Origin: Paramacrobiotus metropolitanus
Lineage: Eukaryota > Tardigrada > Eutardigrada > Parachela > Macrobiotidae
Assembly: GCF_019649055.1 (NCBI RefSeq)
Contig: NW_026570244.1
Location: 806,001 to 870,000 of the forward strand
DNA: 64,000 nucleotides
Direction: 5' to 3'
The notes beneath the pieces are model-generated. The model ran no database searches. It was not told the origin of the DNA and saw only the letters and a program-made list of their open reading frames with translations. Below, in pieces: positions 1-10,922 of the stretch. The stretch's first letter is position 1. Every line of letters starts with the position of its first letter. The position numbers were made by a program, and so were the translations under genes.

Positions 1-132
1 GAGCGGGAGTACATGCTGTGGCACATCCGGGCCGATCACCGCGACGCCTGGAATGTGCCCGCGACAGAGACCGCAGTGACTCGAGAGGCGGAGGTCTGCA
101 CTTTGAATTTACCTGACTGGCGTCGGGTGTGA
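1..132 (+). CDS. 3' end of an upstream gene (terminal exon fragment)
   Basis: Frame 1 is open from the first base to a TGA at 130-132 and encodes 43 residues with a mixed composition, including Trp-rich stretches such as MLWHIRADHRDAW and LPDWRRV at the end. The composition and the GC content, higher than that of the AT-rich sequence after it, fit the end of a real coding exon cut by the window edge. No family is recognised and no start or splice site is visible, so this is only a likely C-terminal fragment. Confidence 0.4.
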   Translation, partial: EREYMLWHIRADHRDAWNVPATETAVTREAEVCTLNLPDWRRV

Positions 133-825
133 TTTCGCAGTGATGCTTCGCACTTCCGGATGAACGACTGCCTTTCCTCGTGAATCTGTGCTCAGACCAC
201 GCACGTGTTGTGCCTGTGATTTATACTTGAACATCTTTTTGGTTGTTTTTTGTACTCTACAGACCCTTCGTCGATCTCGCAACGGTTTGCTCGCTGTCTC
301 GTTAATCCGAGGACGGCTCGTGCAAGTCCTTTGAATTTCTGGCTATTTTAGCTTAATTCTTGTTCAATGCTTTTGAATGAATGTTAACAAAGGCAACGGG
401 AATTTGGTTTCAGTGTCGTTACTGTACTTACACTTGCAATAATTCCAAAAATAACTTGCCGTACCGAATTGCTGTTAATACTATCTGAAGAACGCTGTTG
501 TTTTACAGTTTTACTCCTCTCTACAGCAAGGGAATTTCCGGGAGAAAAAGTTTATTGCAGTACTGATTAAGCGACGAGGGAAGGCATGCACTATCCACCA
601 CGGTAATTAGTGCAGCAGTCAAGGCACTACACGGAGCAAACGCAGACAAAACTTGACATTATGTACATCGACTTCTACAAAGAACTGTCATGTGTCGCAA
701 TTATAAAAAAAACTGAAACGAAATTAAAAATGACAAAATACGGTACAAATAATAACCCCGTTGAAGATCTTCAAACTGCACTGGCGGGCCTGTAGCGCCT
801 GACCAACGCCGGGCCGTCGCGTTGG
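133..825. other. intergenic, convergent 3' UTRs
   Basis: AT-rich sequence between a + strand gene end and the - strand LL5 gene. No coding exon is seen. It should contain the 3' UTRs of both genes. The short + strand ORF at 610-795 has no homology-like features and was left out. Confidence 0.5.
551..556 (-). terminator. polyadenylation signal of the LL5-like gene
   Basis: TTTATT on the + strand is AATAAA on the - strand. It lies about 270 nt downstream of the LL5-like stop codon at 826-828, a normal 3' UTR length. Confidence 0.45.
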
Positions 826-3443
826 TCAGGCGTTCTGCCAGTAATCGGAGGTGCTGCCTTCCGCCCCGATGCTCAGCGCCTCCACCCACAGCCGCATGAC
901 GGCGGCGTTGGGCGCGCGCAGGTAGAAGCGGCGCTGCAGCGTGGCCAGGCAGAAGGTGCTGGCGCCGCGCCCGGGACTGCCCGGCTCCCCGCGCTTCCCA
1001 CTCCCCGCGTCGTCGTGCACCACGAACACGTCCTCGATGTGCTCGAAGCCCAGCACGACGCGACCGGCACGCTGACTCTTGCTCTTAGCGTAGGTGAGGG
1101 TGCGCTGGCGGCAGTCCAGCCGGAACCAGCGCTTGCGGTAGATGGCGAAGCGGCCGCACAGCTTGGACAGCCAGCCGGCCAGACTGCCCGCCGTCAGCTG
1201 CACGAACTGGCCGCACAGCTCCAGGTTGTGCCCGCACGACTCCAGGTACTCCTCCAGATCCACCTCCTTGTCCCACTGCGGCAGGTAGCGCGTCAACGGG
1301 CGGTTGATGCGCAACGGAACCGGGTCCGCGACGGACGCCGGACTGACTTGCGACGAGGTGGCCGGTGTGTCTAGGATAATCGGCACTTCTCGCGACACTT
1401 CCCGCGAACGCCCCGGAAGCGTCCTCGACGATTGGGAGACGGGGTGGTCGTTGATGCGCTGCAGCACGGCGTACTGCGCCTGCAGCTGCTCCAGCAGGAG
1501 GCGGCGGCGCGCGCTGAGCCTGTCGGTCTGGCGCTGCGTCTCGTCGTACAGCGCCTTCATCTGCGCGTTCAGCACCAGCACCTCGCGCGACTCCACCACG
1601 CCGCCGCCCTCCAGCACCTCCCCGTTGTGTTCCTCCTCCAACGCCAGCTCGGCCTCCAAGATGCGATACTCCAGGTTCTCGTAGTGGCGCCGTTTGGACT
1701 CCAGCTCCTCCCGGAGGACCGCCACGGCGTCGGCGGTCTCCCAGGCGTCGCCCTGCTGCTGCTGCAGCATCCGCAGGCGGCGCTGGCCGCTGCTGAGGTC
1801 GGTCTCCAGCGCCTGCAGACTGCTCTTCAGCTGGCCCAGCTCGGCGGCGGCCGAGGAGAGGTGCGCCGGGTGCCGGCTGGTGGTGTTGCTCTGGGACTGG
1901 CTGGTGTGCAGCACGCGCTGACACTCTTCCTGCAGCAAGGCCCGCTCCAGATCCAGCTCCATCACCATCTCCGACTGCTGCACGTCCAGCTCCTGCAGCT
2001 GCCGCTTCAGTTCCGCGATACACTGCAGCGAAACGGAGAATCGGAGATGTACACGCAGAAACCTGCCCGTGCATTTTAACGCAACGAAAACTTTCTAACG
2101 AAACTCTGAGCGTTTGGAAAACGAGACACAACCTGATTCACTAGCTTACGAGCCTCAAGAAAAATTAATAAGCAAAATTTCTGAACGTTAATACAACTTA
2201 CAAGTGAACTGAGACTCCTTAAATAGTCCTCTGCATGCGTTTGAAGCCAAGTTCAATTCAAAGCAACAAGTGCATGAAAAGTTTCATTTGCTTTAATGAA
2301 ACTTGAAGCAGAAATACATTATTTAAAGCTACGAGAACGCATGCATTAGTTTAATCAAAGAAAATGCAGATGTGAGTTTCGTGTGAATCTACAGGGCGAT
2401 ACCTGTAGGCAGTGGGCAAAGCGGCGGCCGGAGACGGAGTCGGGCGTCAGCGGCAGATGCGAGCTGGTGACGCGCAGACTCATCTGGCGGCGCAGGGCCA
2501 CGGCGGGCTGCGGGGGCGGGGCGAGGTTGTAGTGGAAGATGTCCAGGGCGTCCAGCGAGTAGCCCGACATGCCGCTGCCGGCCAACGTCAAAGCAGCAGA
2601 TGTCGCTGTCGGCGGCGCTGAGCCGCGACTCTTCATGGGCGCCGGCTCGCTGCGGGCGCCCGGGGAGGGCCCTGCAGCTCCTGGAATAGGAACAGAGGCG
2701 GGAGACTCGCCGTCCATGTATTCGCTGACTGCAGACACAAACGACAACGTGTACAAATAGCGCAAAAGCCGTGTTTTGGCTACGAACTGATCGTAACTGA
2801 GACGTACCTTCTTGGTGGGTGACGGGGGCGCTTGGGTGCTCTGACACAGCGACCACCAGCGGCTCGGGCGAATTGTACCGCGGGAGCGACGCAGTCACAG
2901 TGGAGGGTTCCTCGTGGGCGGCGGCGTGGTGGCGCGGCAGAGAGCCGTTGGTCTTGATCTTGGGGTGACTGGCACTGATGTGGGGCGACGGGGGCGGGGG
3001 CGCAGTGCTGCTGGTTGTGAAGGATCTGGAGGCGTCGCTGCTGCCCCCAGCCGTGCCGGAGCAAGGCGGGACGGCGGAGGTAGTGCTACTACTACGGGAC
3101 GGCGACACGGGCTCGGAGGGGACAGCACTGACGCTGCTGCTGGCGTTGGCAGCACGGCTGAGGCCCACCTGCAGGCCCCGGCGGCCCATGAAGGGCGATC
3201 CGCTGCCGGGGATGCGGGGAGGGGGACGGTGGTGGTGGGGGTGGGGGTGCTGGTGCTGGGCGAGTGAGTGTGCGCCGTGGAGGGGGGCGAGGTGGAGGGG
3301 ACCAGGGGCGCCAGGGGCGCCAGGGAGGCTAGGACGGGCAAGATCCGCGGACGCTGAACAGCGGTGGAGGCATCTTTCCCGTTCTGCGTGGAGGCATCCC
3401 CTGCTCCTACTGCTGCTGCACGGGCACTCTCCCACGTGCCCAG
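826..3443 (-). CDS. LL5/PHLDB-type protein, C-terminal exons with coiled coil and PH domain
   Basis: Three exons join in phase: about 3443-2808, 2728-2403 and 2022-826, each bounded by GT-AG. Together they give about 719 codons, and no in-frame ATG is visible at the start, so 5' exons are missing or unrecognised. Order: a Ser/Pro/His-rich region (exon 1), a further disordered region ending LTPDSVSGRRFAHCLQ, then a Glu/Gln/Leu-rich coiled coil (ELKRQLQELDVQQSEMVMEL onward), then a C-terminal PH domain. The PH domain has the KRWFRLD strand, a FCLATLQRRFYLRAP segment and the closing helix Trp in MRLWVEAL, followed by GAEG as in LL5/PHLDB proteins. Members of this family bind phosphoinositides and help anchor microtubules at the basal cortex; that role is inferred for this gene. 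The vertebrate FHA domain is not visible here. Confidence 0.8.
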
Positions 3444-4015
3444 CTGAATATCCATGATAAATACTGATGATGATGCTCACGGTTGGTCTTGATCAGCGCC
3501 GTGCTGAGCTCTCAAACTGAGCTTAGCCTGCAAGAGAGCCTTTTACTTTGGGCGCGAGAGGCTGTGACTGGGAGGAAAACTACTACGATCACGTCTGCAC
3601 ATTCAGCTAACTGTAAGCAGTGGGCAACAAAAATTATATCCCTGCCTCCAGAGGAAAGACGCAGCAGCTGCAGGCAGCTAGCAAGGATCCCAGCTCTGGC
3701 CAAATCGCAGTCAGCGGACTTGCCTGCTGCTTAAAAGTTATTCATCAGACACCCGGACTCGCAGGGATTCCGATCCAGTAAACACGACACTGTGCAGTAC
3801 GATCATGAGCTGATCCCGTCATCCAGAAAAATAAATCCGTTGATTACAACTCACACTTGTAATAAACAGCCGAGCAGTCTGTCAGTCGTCATCCATCATC
3901 ACATCACTCAACCAGGCCCACGGCGTTGCAAGTCGTTCCTTGCATGGTCTGTATAGTGTATGGGCTGCGTGACTGCGTCGACCATTTGCCATCCACTCAC
4001 TCAACAACATGAATA
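3444..4015. other. non-coding upstream of LL5-like gene
   Basis: No convincing exon is seen. The region should hold an upstream intron or 5' exons of the LL5-like gene. Short open frames at 3483-3734 (+) and 3512-3703 (-) overlap each other and show no domain features. Confidence 0.4.
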
Positions 4016-4667
4016 TCCAGTACCAGTGACTAAACGAGACCCCCATCGACCTCGGGACTTTTTTTTAGACCAAATCTGACCTCGGGATAATTTTCAGCGC
4101 ATTTTTCTGATATAGAAACCATTTTTCAAAATATTTTTTGAAAGAAAAAATTTCTGACTGCCGGGGCCCCCTCCGCCCCTCAGTAATCTTGGGCGGTTGT
4201 AATGGCGCCGCTAACAAATCTTTTATTTTTGCACTTTAGAGACTTTTTCTAGGTGAATCGATGTCGCTGATTCTGAATATGTTGCCAGAAAATTTTTTCG
4301 AGTCGAAGCAAAGAAAATTTTTTGATAAAAACAAAATTTTGTAAAATCCACCTAAAATTTTTAAAACGCAAAATTCTTCCTTCAGATAACTAATACAATT
4401 TTTCTAACAACATATTCAGAATCAGCGATATCGATTTACCCAGAAAAAATTTTTGAAATGCAAAAATAAAAGATTTGTTAGCGGCGCCATTACAACCGCC
4501 CAAGATTACTGAGGGGCCCCGGCAGTCAGAGATTTTTTCTTTCAAAAAGCATTTTGAAAAATGGTTTCTATATCAGAAAAATGCGCTGAAAATTATCCCG
4601 AGGTCAGATTTGGTCTAAAAAAAAGTCCCGAGGTCGATGGGGGTCTCGTTTAGTCACTGTCCAGTAC
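4016..4667. mobile_element. hAT-like foldback MITE with 8-bp target duplication
   Basis: The element runs 4024-4659 (636 bp) and is one long inverted repeat: nearly the whole left half (about 4024-4310) returns as reverse complement in the right half (about 4385-4659). It starts CAGTGACTAAACGAG and ends with the exact complement. The flanks carry TCCAGTAC at 4016-4023 and again at 4660-4667, a perfect 8-bp target duplication. Eight-base duplications and CAG..CTG ends are typical of hAT transposons. There is no transposase ORF, so it is non-autonomous. The arms are still highly similar, which suggests a fairly recent insertion. Confidence 0.85.
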
Positions 4668-5374
4668 AAGCAGTATCTTTAATTATTTCAAACTCATCTT
4701 GTGAGATTCCCAAACACGTCCTATCGCAGTTCTGAATATGTAAAACAAATCAAAAACCTGTTCTACCAAAGCATCGACAAAGCTACTCCTGGGTAAAACG
4801 TAAAAGTGTCTAACACTAACAGTTTCTGAAAAATTCGCCACCAGCACTCACGCGTCTGCCAAACCTACCCGTTGAGCAGACTCAGGGGCGGTAGCACTAA
4901 CCGCAGCCGGGATGAATCTTTTTTTCGCAATACCATTTCCCAGCAATACAGAATAGCGCAGCCTTGTTAAAACGGTAATGATGTAATCGTAAATCTTTTT
5001 CAAAATGAGTAAAAAGTTAACACAACCTTCCTTCGCGATTAAACAGAACAAGTATCGTATGGTAAAACGATGAACAGCTGGTAAAACAGATAAAACCCTG
5101 AAATTAATTATCCCCAACCTTTAACTCTACCAGTGTGCGCTGACTGCGCTCGACAAACTCCAGGTAGAGCGTCAACAACCCGACAACCCTTTGTGCAATG
5201 AATCAGTCGCATACTACTCTATCATCTCGTGAAACGACCCGTAAATTCCATACTGAACCAATTACGCCGTAAATTCGGTAAAATGATCTGTTGCCGAAAA
5301 CAGCAAAGCGGCTTCCTGCTCCTCTTCCCGGGTTATGAGTGCGGACGGAGCCAATCTTTTTCCCTTCCCGTGCA
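4668..5374. repeat. 3' flank shared with the intact IVD locus
   Basis: From about 4930 to 5374 the sequence is a diverged copy of about 45410-45836, with shared blocks such as CACAACCTTCCTTCGCGATT and GAACAGCTGGTAAAAC. It is the 3' flank of the duplicated isovaleryl-CoA dehydrogenase block. From 4668 to about 4930 nothing is recognised. Confidence 0.7.
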
Positions 5375-6131
5375 CTAGGCGCACATGCCGTACTCGTCGT
5401 TCAACCGGCGGCCGATGAGGGAGCGGCGCACCTCGCTGGTGCCGGCGCCGATCTCGTACAGTTTGGCGTCGCGCAGGTACCGCCCGGTGGGGTAGTCGTT
5501 GATGTAGCCGTTCCCGCCCAGCGCCTGTTGAATTCAACAGGTCAGACAGTCGTGAAGCTACAACGATAGATAGACGGTCCCGTGTTTATTTAGCACCGAC
5601 CTGGATGGCCTGCAGCGCCACCTGCGTGGCCGACTCGGCGGCGTAGAGGATGGCGCCGGCGCAGTCCTTGAGCTGAAGTGGCCGGCGTCGCAGGCGCGCG
5701 CCACGTTGTACACGTAGGAGCGGCAGGCGCTCAGCGTCGTGTACATGTCCGCCATCTTCCCCTGCATCAACTGCAACAACAGCCGTCAGTACACTCCCAA
5801 GAAATACAGGTATCCGCAGGCTGTAACGGTACCTGGAAGGTGCCGATCTGCTTGCCGAACTGCTTGCGCTGGTGCACGTAGTCGAAGGTGGTGTCGCAGC
5901 AGGCCTGCATGATGCCCACCGGCCCGGCGCTCAGGATCAGGCGCTCCGTGTCCAGCCCCGACATCGGATTTTTACGCCTTTATTGATCTGCAGTAACCAA
6001 CCACTTCGTCAGTTGATGCTCTCGGCGTGACGGCAACTGGAAAATATGTCATCATACCTGGCCGAGCACGTTCTCCGCCGGCACTTTGCAGTCTTCGAAG
6101 ACCAGTTCGCAGGTGTTGGAGCGGCGCATGC
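5375..6131 (-). pseudogene. isovaleryl-CoA dehydrogenase, truncated duplicate
   Basis: Copies of the last four exons of the intact gene at 45837-47671 lie here in the same order with their introns: 6131-6058, 5987-5833, 5770-5601 and 5524-5375. The last exon ([20 protein letters not shown] to DEYGMCA, stop) is intact. The 5770-5601 exon is 170 instead of 171 bp because one G is lost near 5670. The 5987-5833 exon is 155 instead of 156 bp and its start is altered. Both changes shift the frame. In the 6131-6058 exon one Arg codon region is changed (GCGGCGC for CCGCGC). Homology stops near 6138, so the mitochondrial leader and the first half of the enzyme are absent. Because introns and 3' flank are copied, this is a DNA-level duplication and not a retrocopy. 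Confidence 0.9.
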
Positions 6132-6138
6132 CTGTTCA

Positions 6139-7129
6139 GACCACATTTCCCAAATTAAGCGATTCACCACGCGCTGCGCCGCCACCACCGCGCCGCAGAG
6201 GACACCCGCCACGCTGACGCGGGGACTACTGTGGCCGGAGGTGGAGGCCCAGTTGAGGGGGACGGGCAGCAGGGGCCACAGCGTCTCCCCCAGCACAGAT
6301 AGAAGCCCAGGAAGGCCACGTACAAGACAGCCAACACCCCATGGGGGGCTCCACCGGATCCCCATCCTCCTTATTCTCAACACCAATGTCGCGTCAGCTG
6401 GCTTTCGGCCATAAACGAAATCACCCGATTCCACAACACCCCACCATGCAGAGTATGGTATGACGGTCTTTCAACACCACATCTTCGCTTCTGGCTGCTT
6501 TACAGTTTACTCTGCTGCGCACAGTGGCGGCGGCCGCGGCGTGGTTGATTCTGCAGTGGAAGGTTTCTTGACTTTCCCATAGACTAAGGTTTTTTCTAAT
6601 CTTCAATCTTCCAAATCTTGTTGTTGTTGTTGTTGTTCTATAAGTATACAGCGTCTTCCATTGAACCCTGCTTGATTGGACAACTGTAACCAATCAAATC
6701 GTTGACGTACTAGGCAATTGGTTAGCATAGGCTACATAGGCTGAATTTTCTTGAGAAGTTCCATTCATTTCAGGCTCTAGTGTCGGCTTGCCTCTCCACC
6801 CCGTGAGCCGGCAAAAATAATGAATAACTTAAACAAGGGATAACTTTTTAATGCCTTATCATATATCATACAAGAAACAGCCTCGGCTTCGCTTCCGCGT
6901 TTCTTGGGTTCTAAACTCCTTGGCCGGTTTGCGGATTGTTAACTTAGAACGGATAAATCTGAAGAGCCCGATAACAAAAATTTTATAAAAAAATGGATGT
7001 TTTGGTTTCGTGCAGTCGAACGCAATTACTTTGACTTTACAGATCATTTTTTGTTAAATTTTCTTAGCGAAAAACCATCCGAATCTAATCACCCACGAGA
7101 GTATCACCCACGAGAGTAACTGAAAGGAC
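6139..7129. other. sequence beyond the IVD duplication breakpoint
   Basis: About 6150-6350 is GC-rich, and on the - strand it reads as a short hydrophobic stretch (for example VLAVLYVAFLGFYLCWG) that could be a scrap of a membrane-protein exon joined at the duplication breakpoint. It has no start, stop or splice context. A short (TTG)n run lies near 6620. The rest, to about 7130, is AT-rich with no feature seen. Confidence 0.35.
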
Positions 7130-7745
7130 GCTAAGACTGGACAATGGTGCTAGATTGGTCACCCATTAAGAACTTAGCAGGCCCTGCTCTATTTTGCTCA
7201 GTAATGTTGCAGTTTGGTCATACGTTCACCTGACGGGCTCTGTGCACTGGATAGCTTTGGTAGCTCGGTCACCCACCAACCTAACGGGATCTATGCAAAG
7301 GACAGTACTGGTAACTCGGTCACTAGATCACTTAACGGAGTTTATGCGCTGGACAGTAGCGGTAGCTCGGTCACGCGTTCACCTAACTGGCTCTGTGCAC
7401 TGGACAGTATTGGTAGCATGGTCACCCATCTACCTGACGGGATATTTGCACAGGACAGTATTGGTAGCTCGGTCACTAGATCACTTAACGGAGTTCGTGC
7501 ACTGGACAGTATCGGCAGCTCGGTCACCCATCTACCTAACGAGATCTATGCATTGGACAGTATTGGTAGCTCGGTCACCCATCTACCTAACGGGATCTAT
7601 GCACTAGACAGTAGTGGTAGCTCGGTCACTAGATCACTTAACGGAGTTTGTGCACTGGACAGTAGTGGTATCTGGGTACTCTTTCACCTAACGGGTTCTG
7701 GGCACTGGACAGTGGTGGTAGCTCGGTCACGTACTCACCTAGCGA
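7130..7745 (+). repeat. 51-bp minisatellite
   Basis: About 11-12 imperfect copies of a 51-bp unit sit head to tail. Each contains GGTAGCTCGGTCAC, then a CTAACGG block, then a GCACTGGACAGTA block. As 51 is a multiple of three, long frames stay open, and one 179-codon frame encodes a 17-residue repeat (VTHLPNGIYALDS core). That frame starts at TTG, has no ATG and no splice context, so I treat it as a by-product of the period. Copies differ at many positions, so the array is not recently homogenised. Confidence 0.85.
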
Positions 7746-7769
7746 TTTTTTGACGCACTCAATCACTAG

Positions 7770-8095
7770 GTGATTGACTGACCGAGCTCAACCTGTCCAG
7801 TAAGAAATATCGCTAGGTAAGGAGAAAAATCGCTAGGTGAGGATGTGACCCTGCTACAACTACTGTCCAGTGCACAGAGCCCGTTAGGTGAGCAAGAGCA
7901 AAGCCCGCTCGATGACTCACTCACCTAGAAATTCCGCTCAGTGGGTAGTAATGGTGTTTCGGTCACTCACTTGTCTAGTGATTTTTCTTACTGGTCAGTG
8001 GTGGTAGCTCGGTCACCCACTCATCTAGAGATTCCGCTCAGTGGTCGGCGATATTGTTTCGGTCACTCACTCGTCCAGTGATTTTTCGTATTGAT
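7770..8095. repeat. scattered relatives of the 51-bp minisatellite
   Basis: Pieces of the same unit continue in both orientations. An inverted piece (CTGTCCAGTGCACAGAG followed by CCGTTAGGTGAGC) lies near 7862-7894. Direct pieces with GGTAGCTCGGTCACC or TTTCGGTCACTCACT lie near 7950-8080. The mixed orientation suggests local inversion and decay of a once longer array. Confidence 0.6.
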
Positions 8096-10250
8096 TTTAT
8101 ATTTGATATTTTTACATTTTATATCGGTTGATTTTAAACGTGTTTCGAGCTCGGCAACACCGGCAGCAATGTTTGAATAACGCGAGTGTTTGAATAAGTA
8201 CAATAATATATTTATTTTTCGGTTTAATTAGTGTGATAATTATGTCAATTGGTATTAATTTGTAATTTTGTATTGTATCTAGGCAAATATTTCTAAGTTT
8301 CAAGGTGACCTTTAAGATGGGTTGGATCAATCTGGTCTTGATGCCGGCTTGATGCCGGCTCGATATTTTCATAAAAAAAAACAATGCCGGCCACTTCTGA
8401 ACTATCCCGGATCTAATGGCGTTGTCCGTTTTTCCAGAAGTTTTATGGTTATAGAGATCTCAAAACTATGGGGCGCCGCGCGTAGTATAGATTTTGTACT
8501 TAATAAGAAACCAAAAATACTCAAAAAATAAAGCAACCTCTAATTAATGGACTGATGGGGTGCTGCTAACTCGTCCAAGCTGACTAAACGATGAAAAGTT
8601 TTAAAACCTCATCGGCGCCTCTAATTCGCGATACATCTCACACTTCTACGTTACAGAGGCGGGGACTACGCTACTGTGAAATCAATCTATTCTAGCGATT
8701 AAAAACTTGAGCGATTAAGAGTTATACTGAATCTCAAACAGCGCCTTGACTCAGAACACCACTATTGGCTGATCTAAAGCTACCTCCCAGTGAAAGTTCT
8801 TAATTGCTATTCACTACCGATTAAGAAGTTGGCCGATTAAGATAACTTGCGAAATTTTTTGATCAGTTCATTGGAGCGATCAAAAAGATGAGCGCTTAAG
8901 AACTTTGCTAGCACAAGTTTTTGATCGCTCATGGTTGTAATCGCTCGTTTCCTCAGCGCACTTGCCTGTTAAACAGCTCGAATTCCGATCGCCGCGTTAT
9001 GGGTTCGGCCGTAACATCACTTGTATAGATGGATCGTTAGTTGGCGTAGAAATCTATAGGCTGCGGCGGGCCATGTGCCTGTCAACGGCAACAGCCGCAG
9101 TGCCCAGTGAGGACTGGCTGTGGCAACCACAAATTCGTACATGACTTCCCGAGTTATTTTGGGAACACTTTTCATTTCTTCAGGTTTCTTAGGTTTCTTG
9201 GGTTTTATCTGGTTTCTAGGATTCCTTAAGATTTTTAGGTCCTCTTATCGTTAGGTTAAAAAAAACTTATTAAACACACTCTTCTGGCAAAAAGCTGTCG
9301 AATATGCCTGCTTGCGTCTGTACGTTACAGACACACAGTAGGTACTTTCAGTTCTGACTGCCTTATGATAATGCAGCCCAACGGACTGTGCGTCATGCTC
9401 CTATGTGTCATTCAGAGATAACGCAAGCGTTGTGCATTGGTTTGCTGCAACAGTCAAAACATGCACACTTTAAGGCAACATTGCGCAACGGTAAATCTAG
9501 TCTCGACTAGATTTTCCGTTGGGCATCGTTGACTTATCCATGCATTGCGCATGTTACACGGTGTACACGGTGAGTGCAATGCAAATGCACTGCATTGCAC
9601 GTTAATGCTGTTATACTGTACTGTTATCGACGCTGTGTAATAACAAATTTAGATTTAACATAATTACAAACGCAGAGAGATGCTTATGCTACCATTGATT
9701 TAATGACTTCGAGATGGCATTCACTACTAATTAGGTGGTAATTTTGCGCAATAATTATTTATAAAGCAATATTAATGCTAACTAGGTAGTCATTCGAGAC
9801 GGCAGTAATTAGCTTTACCAATGTACTGAAGATACGAGTAATTGGATATACAGTAACATTTTCGCGCTCGTTTTTACATGTGCTATGCGAAGATGCATAA
9901 AGTGCATGCACTCGGTTGTTTATCGACAGGCTGATTTAGTGTAAGTTCGGTCATTCACTTATCGCGGCAGTGACAGTTGGTATGTTATCGCATTATTGGG
10001 TTTTTTACACGTCATTTGTTGGTACTCACTGCCACTTGGCTTTTTATAAGTCTGACTTGCGGTAAGCCAACAGAAATGAACCTCTATAGTGTACATTTTG
10101 TTGTACATAAAATGTATGTAGAACAACGTGCAGCACTTCTTGTAGTACATCTGGAAATTTTGATTGCACCCCGAAGTACATCCGCAGTATGTGCGGCAGT
10201 ACATCCCGGAGAAACTCCCCCGTTATATCCCAAAGTAGTGAGTCGGCGGT
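8096..10250. other. intergenic, no gene seen
   Basis: AT-rich sequence with only short open frames. A small palindrome at 9493-9514 (AAATCTAGTC, two bases, GACTAGATTT) is visible. TGCATTGCA-type near-palindromes cluster at 9530-9610. Motifs resembling GCGATTAAGA recur at about 8690-8940. None supports a gene. Confidence 0.4.
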
Positions 10251-10375
10251 ATCCGCCGTAAACCGTAAAACGGGCACCGCTTTTAATCAAAAGCACAGAG
10301 TTAGACAGAGCGTGTGTCTAACGAATTTCTGTCTGCTCCCTTGATTAAATGCGTTTTACGGCGCCCGGTTGCTTC
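10250..10375. repeat. small imperfect inverted repeat with hairpin centre
   Basis: CCGTAAAACGG and TTTTAATCAA on the left face TTGATTAAA and CGTTTTACGG on the right. At the centre GTTAGACA and TGTCTAAC form a perfect 8-bp stem near 10301-10323. It is probably a small decayed foldback element. No target duplication was identified. Confidence 0.4.
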
Positions 10376-10922
10376 CCCAGGCGGACATCGCCGACTCACT
10401 AGTACTGTACTCTAGTGTGCATTAGTGGCTGGCTAACTCAATGTAGCCAATCTGAATTGTCAAAGACTACCATTGGCAGGCACACATCTGCTCATGATTT
10501 TCGTGTTCCTAATTATATGCCATACAACTTGTCAACGCACATGGTCTAACATAACGCGGTGCTGCGAGTCAGCGAGTGCATCCTAAGAACGAACTCGCAA
10601 CACCTCGCGCTTTGCGATCGGTGCAAATAGATCTGAGTGTCTCATTCCTAATGATGTCTTCACAAAATTGTGGACGGACTTTTTTACGGTCACTAAATAC
10701 TATTAGAAATCCGGTATTCTCAAAGTTTCTGCTGGAAGAAAAATTGTTAATCGAAGGAAAATGTCCTCCAATTTCTGCTAAGGCCTAAGCTAGCACTTTC
10801 GCCAAGCGCAGCCTTCTTGAGCAGTCAAGTTCCATATATACCATATGCTCCACGGGGTAACGTTTGCGCCGACTACCGGGGGAAATATCGCAACCAATGT
10901 TCGCTTATAGAGTGTGCCGGGC

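Noticed and set aside
1085-2131. - strand open frame of 348 codons over the LL5-like exon
   Set aside because: It is a GC-driven shadow in another frame (Ala/Gly/Arg-rich); the 826-2022 frame carries the PH domain and coiled coil and joins its neighbours in phase.
7214-7753. 179-codon frame over the minisatellite as a protein gene
   Set aside because: It begins at TTG, has no ATG or splice sites, and all frames stay open only because the unit is 51 bp.
10044-10296. Overlapping short frames as a small gene
   Set aside because: Three frames on two strands are equally open, with no start context, and the sequence has repeated GTACATC words.
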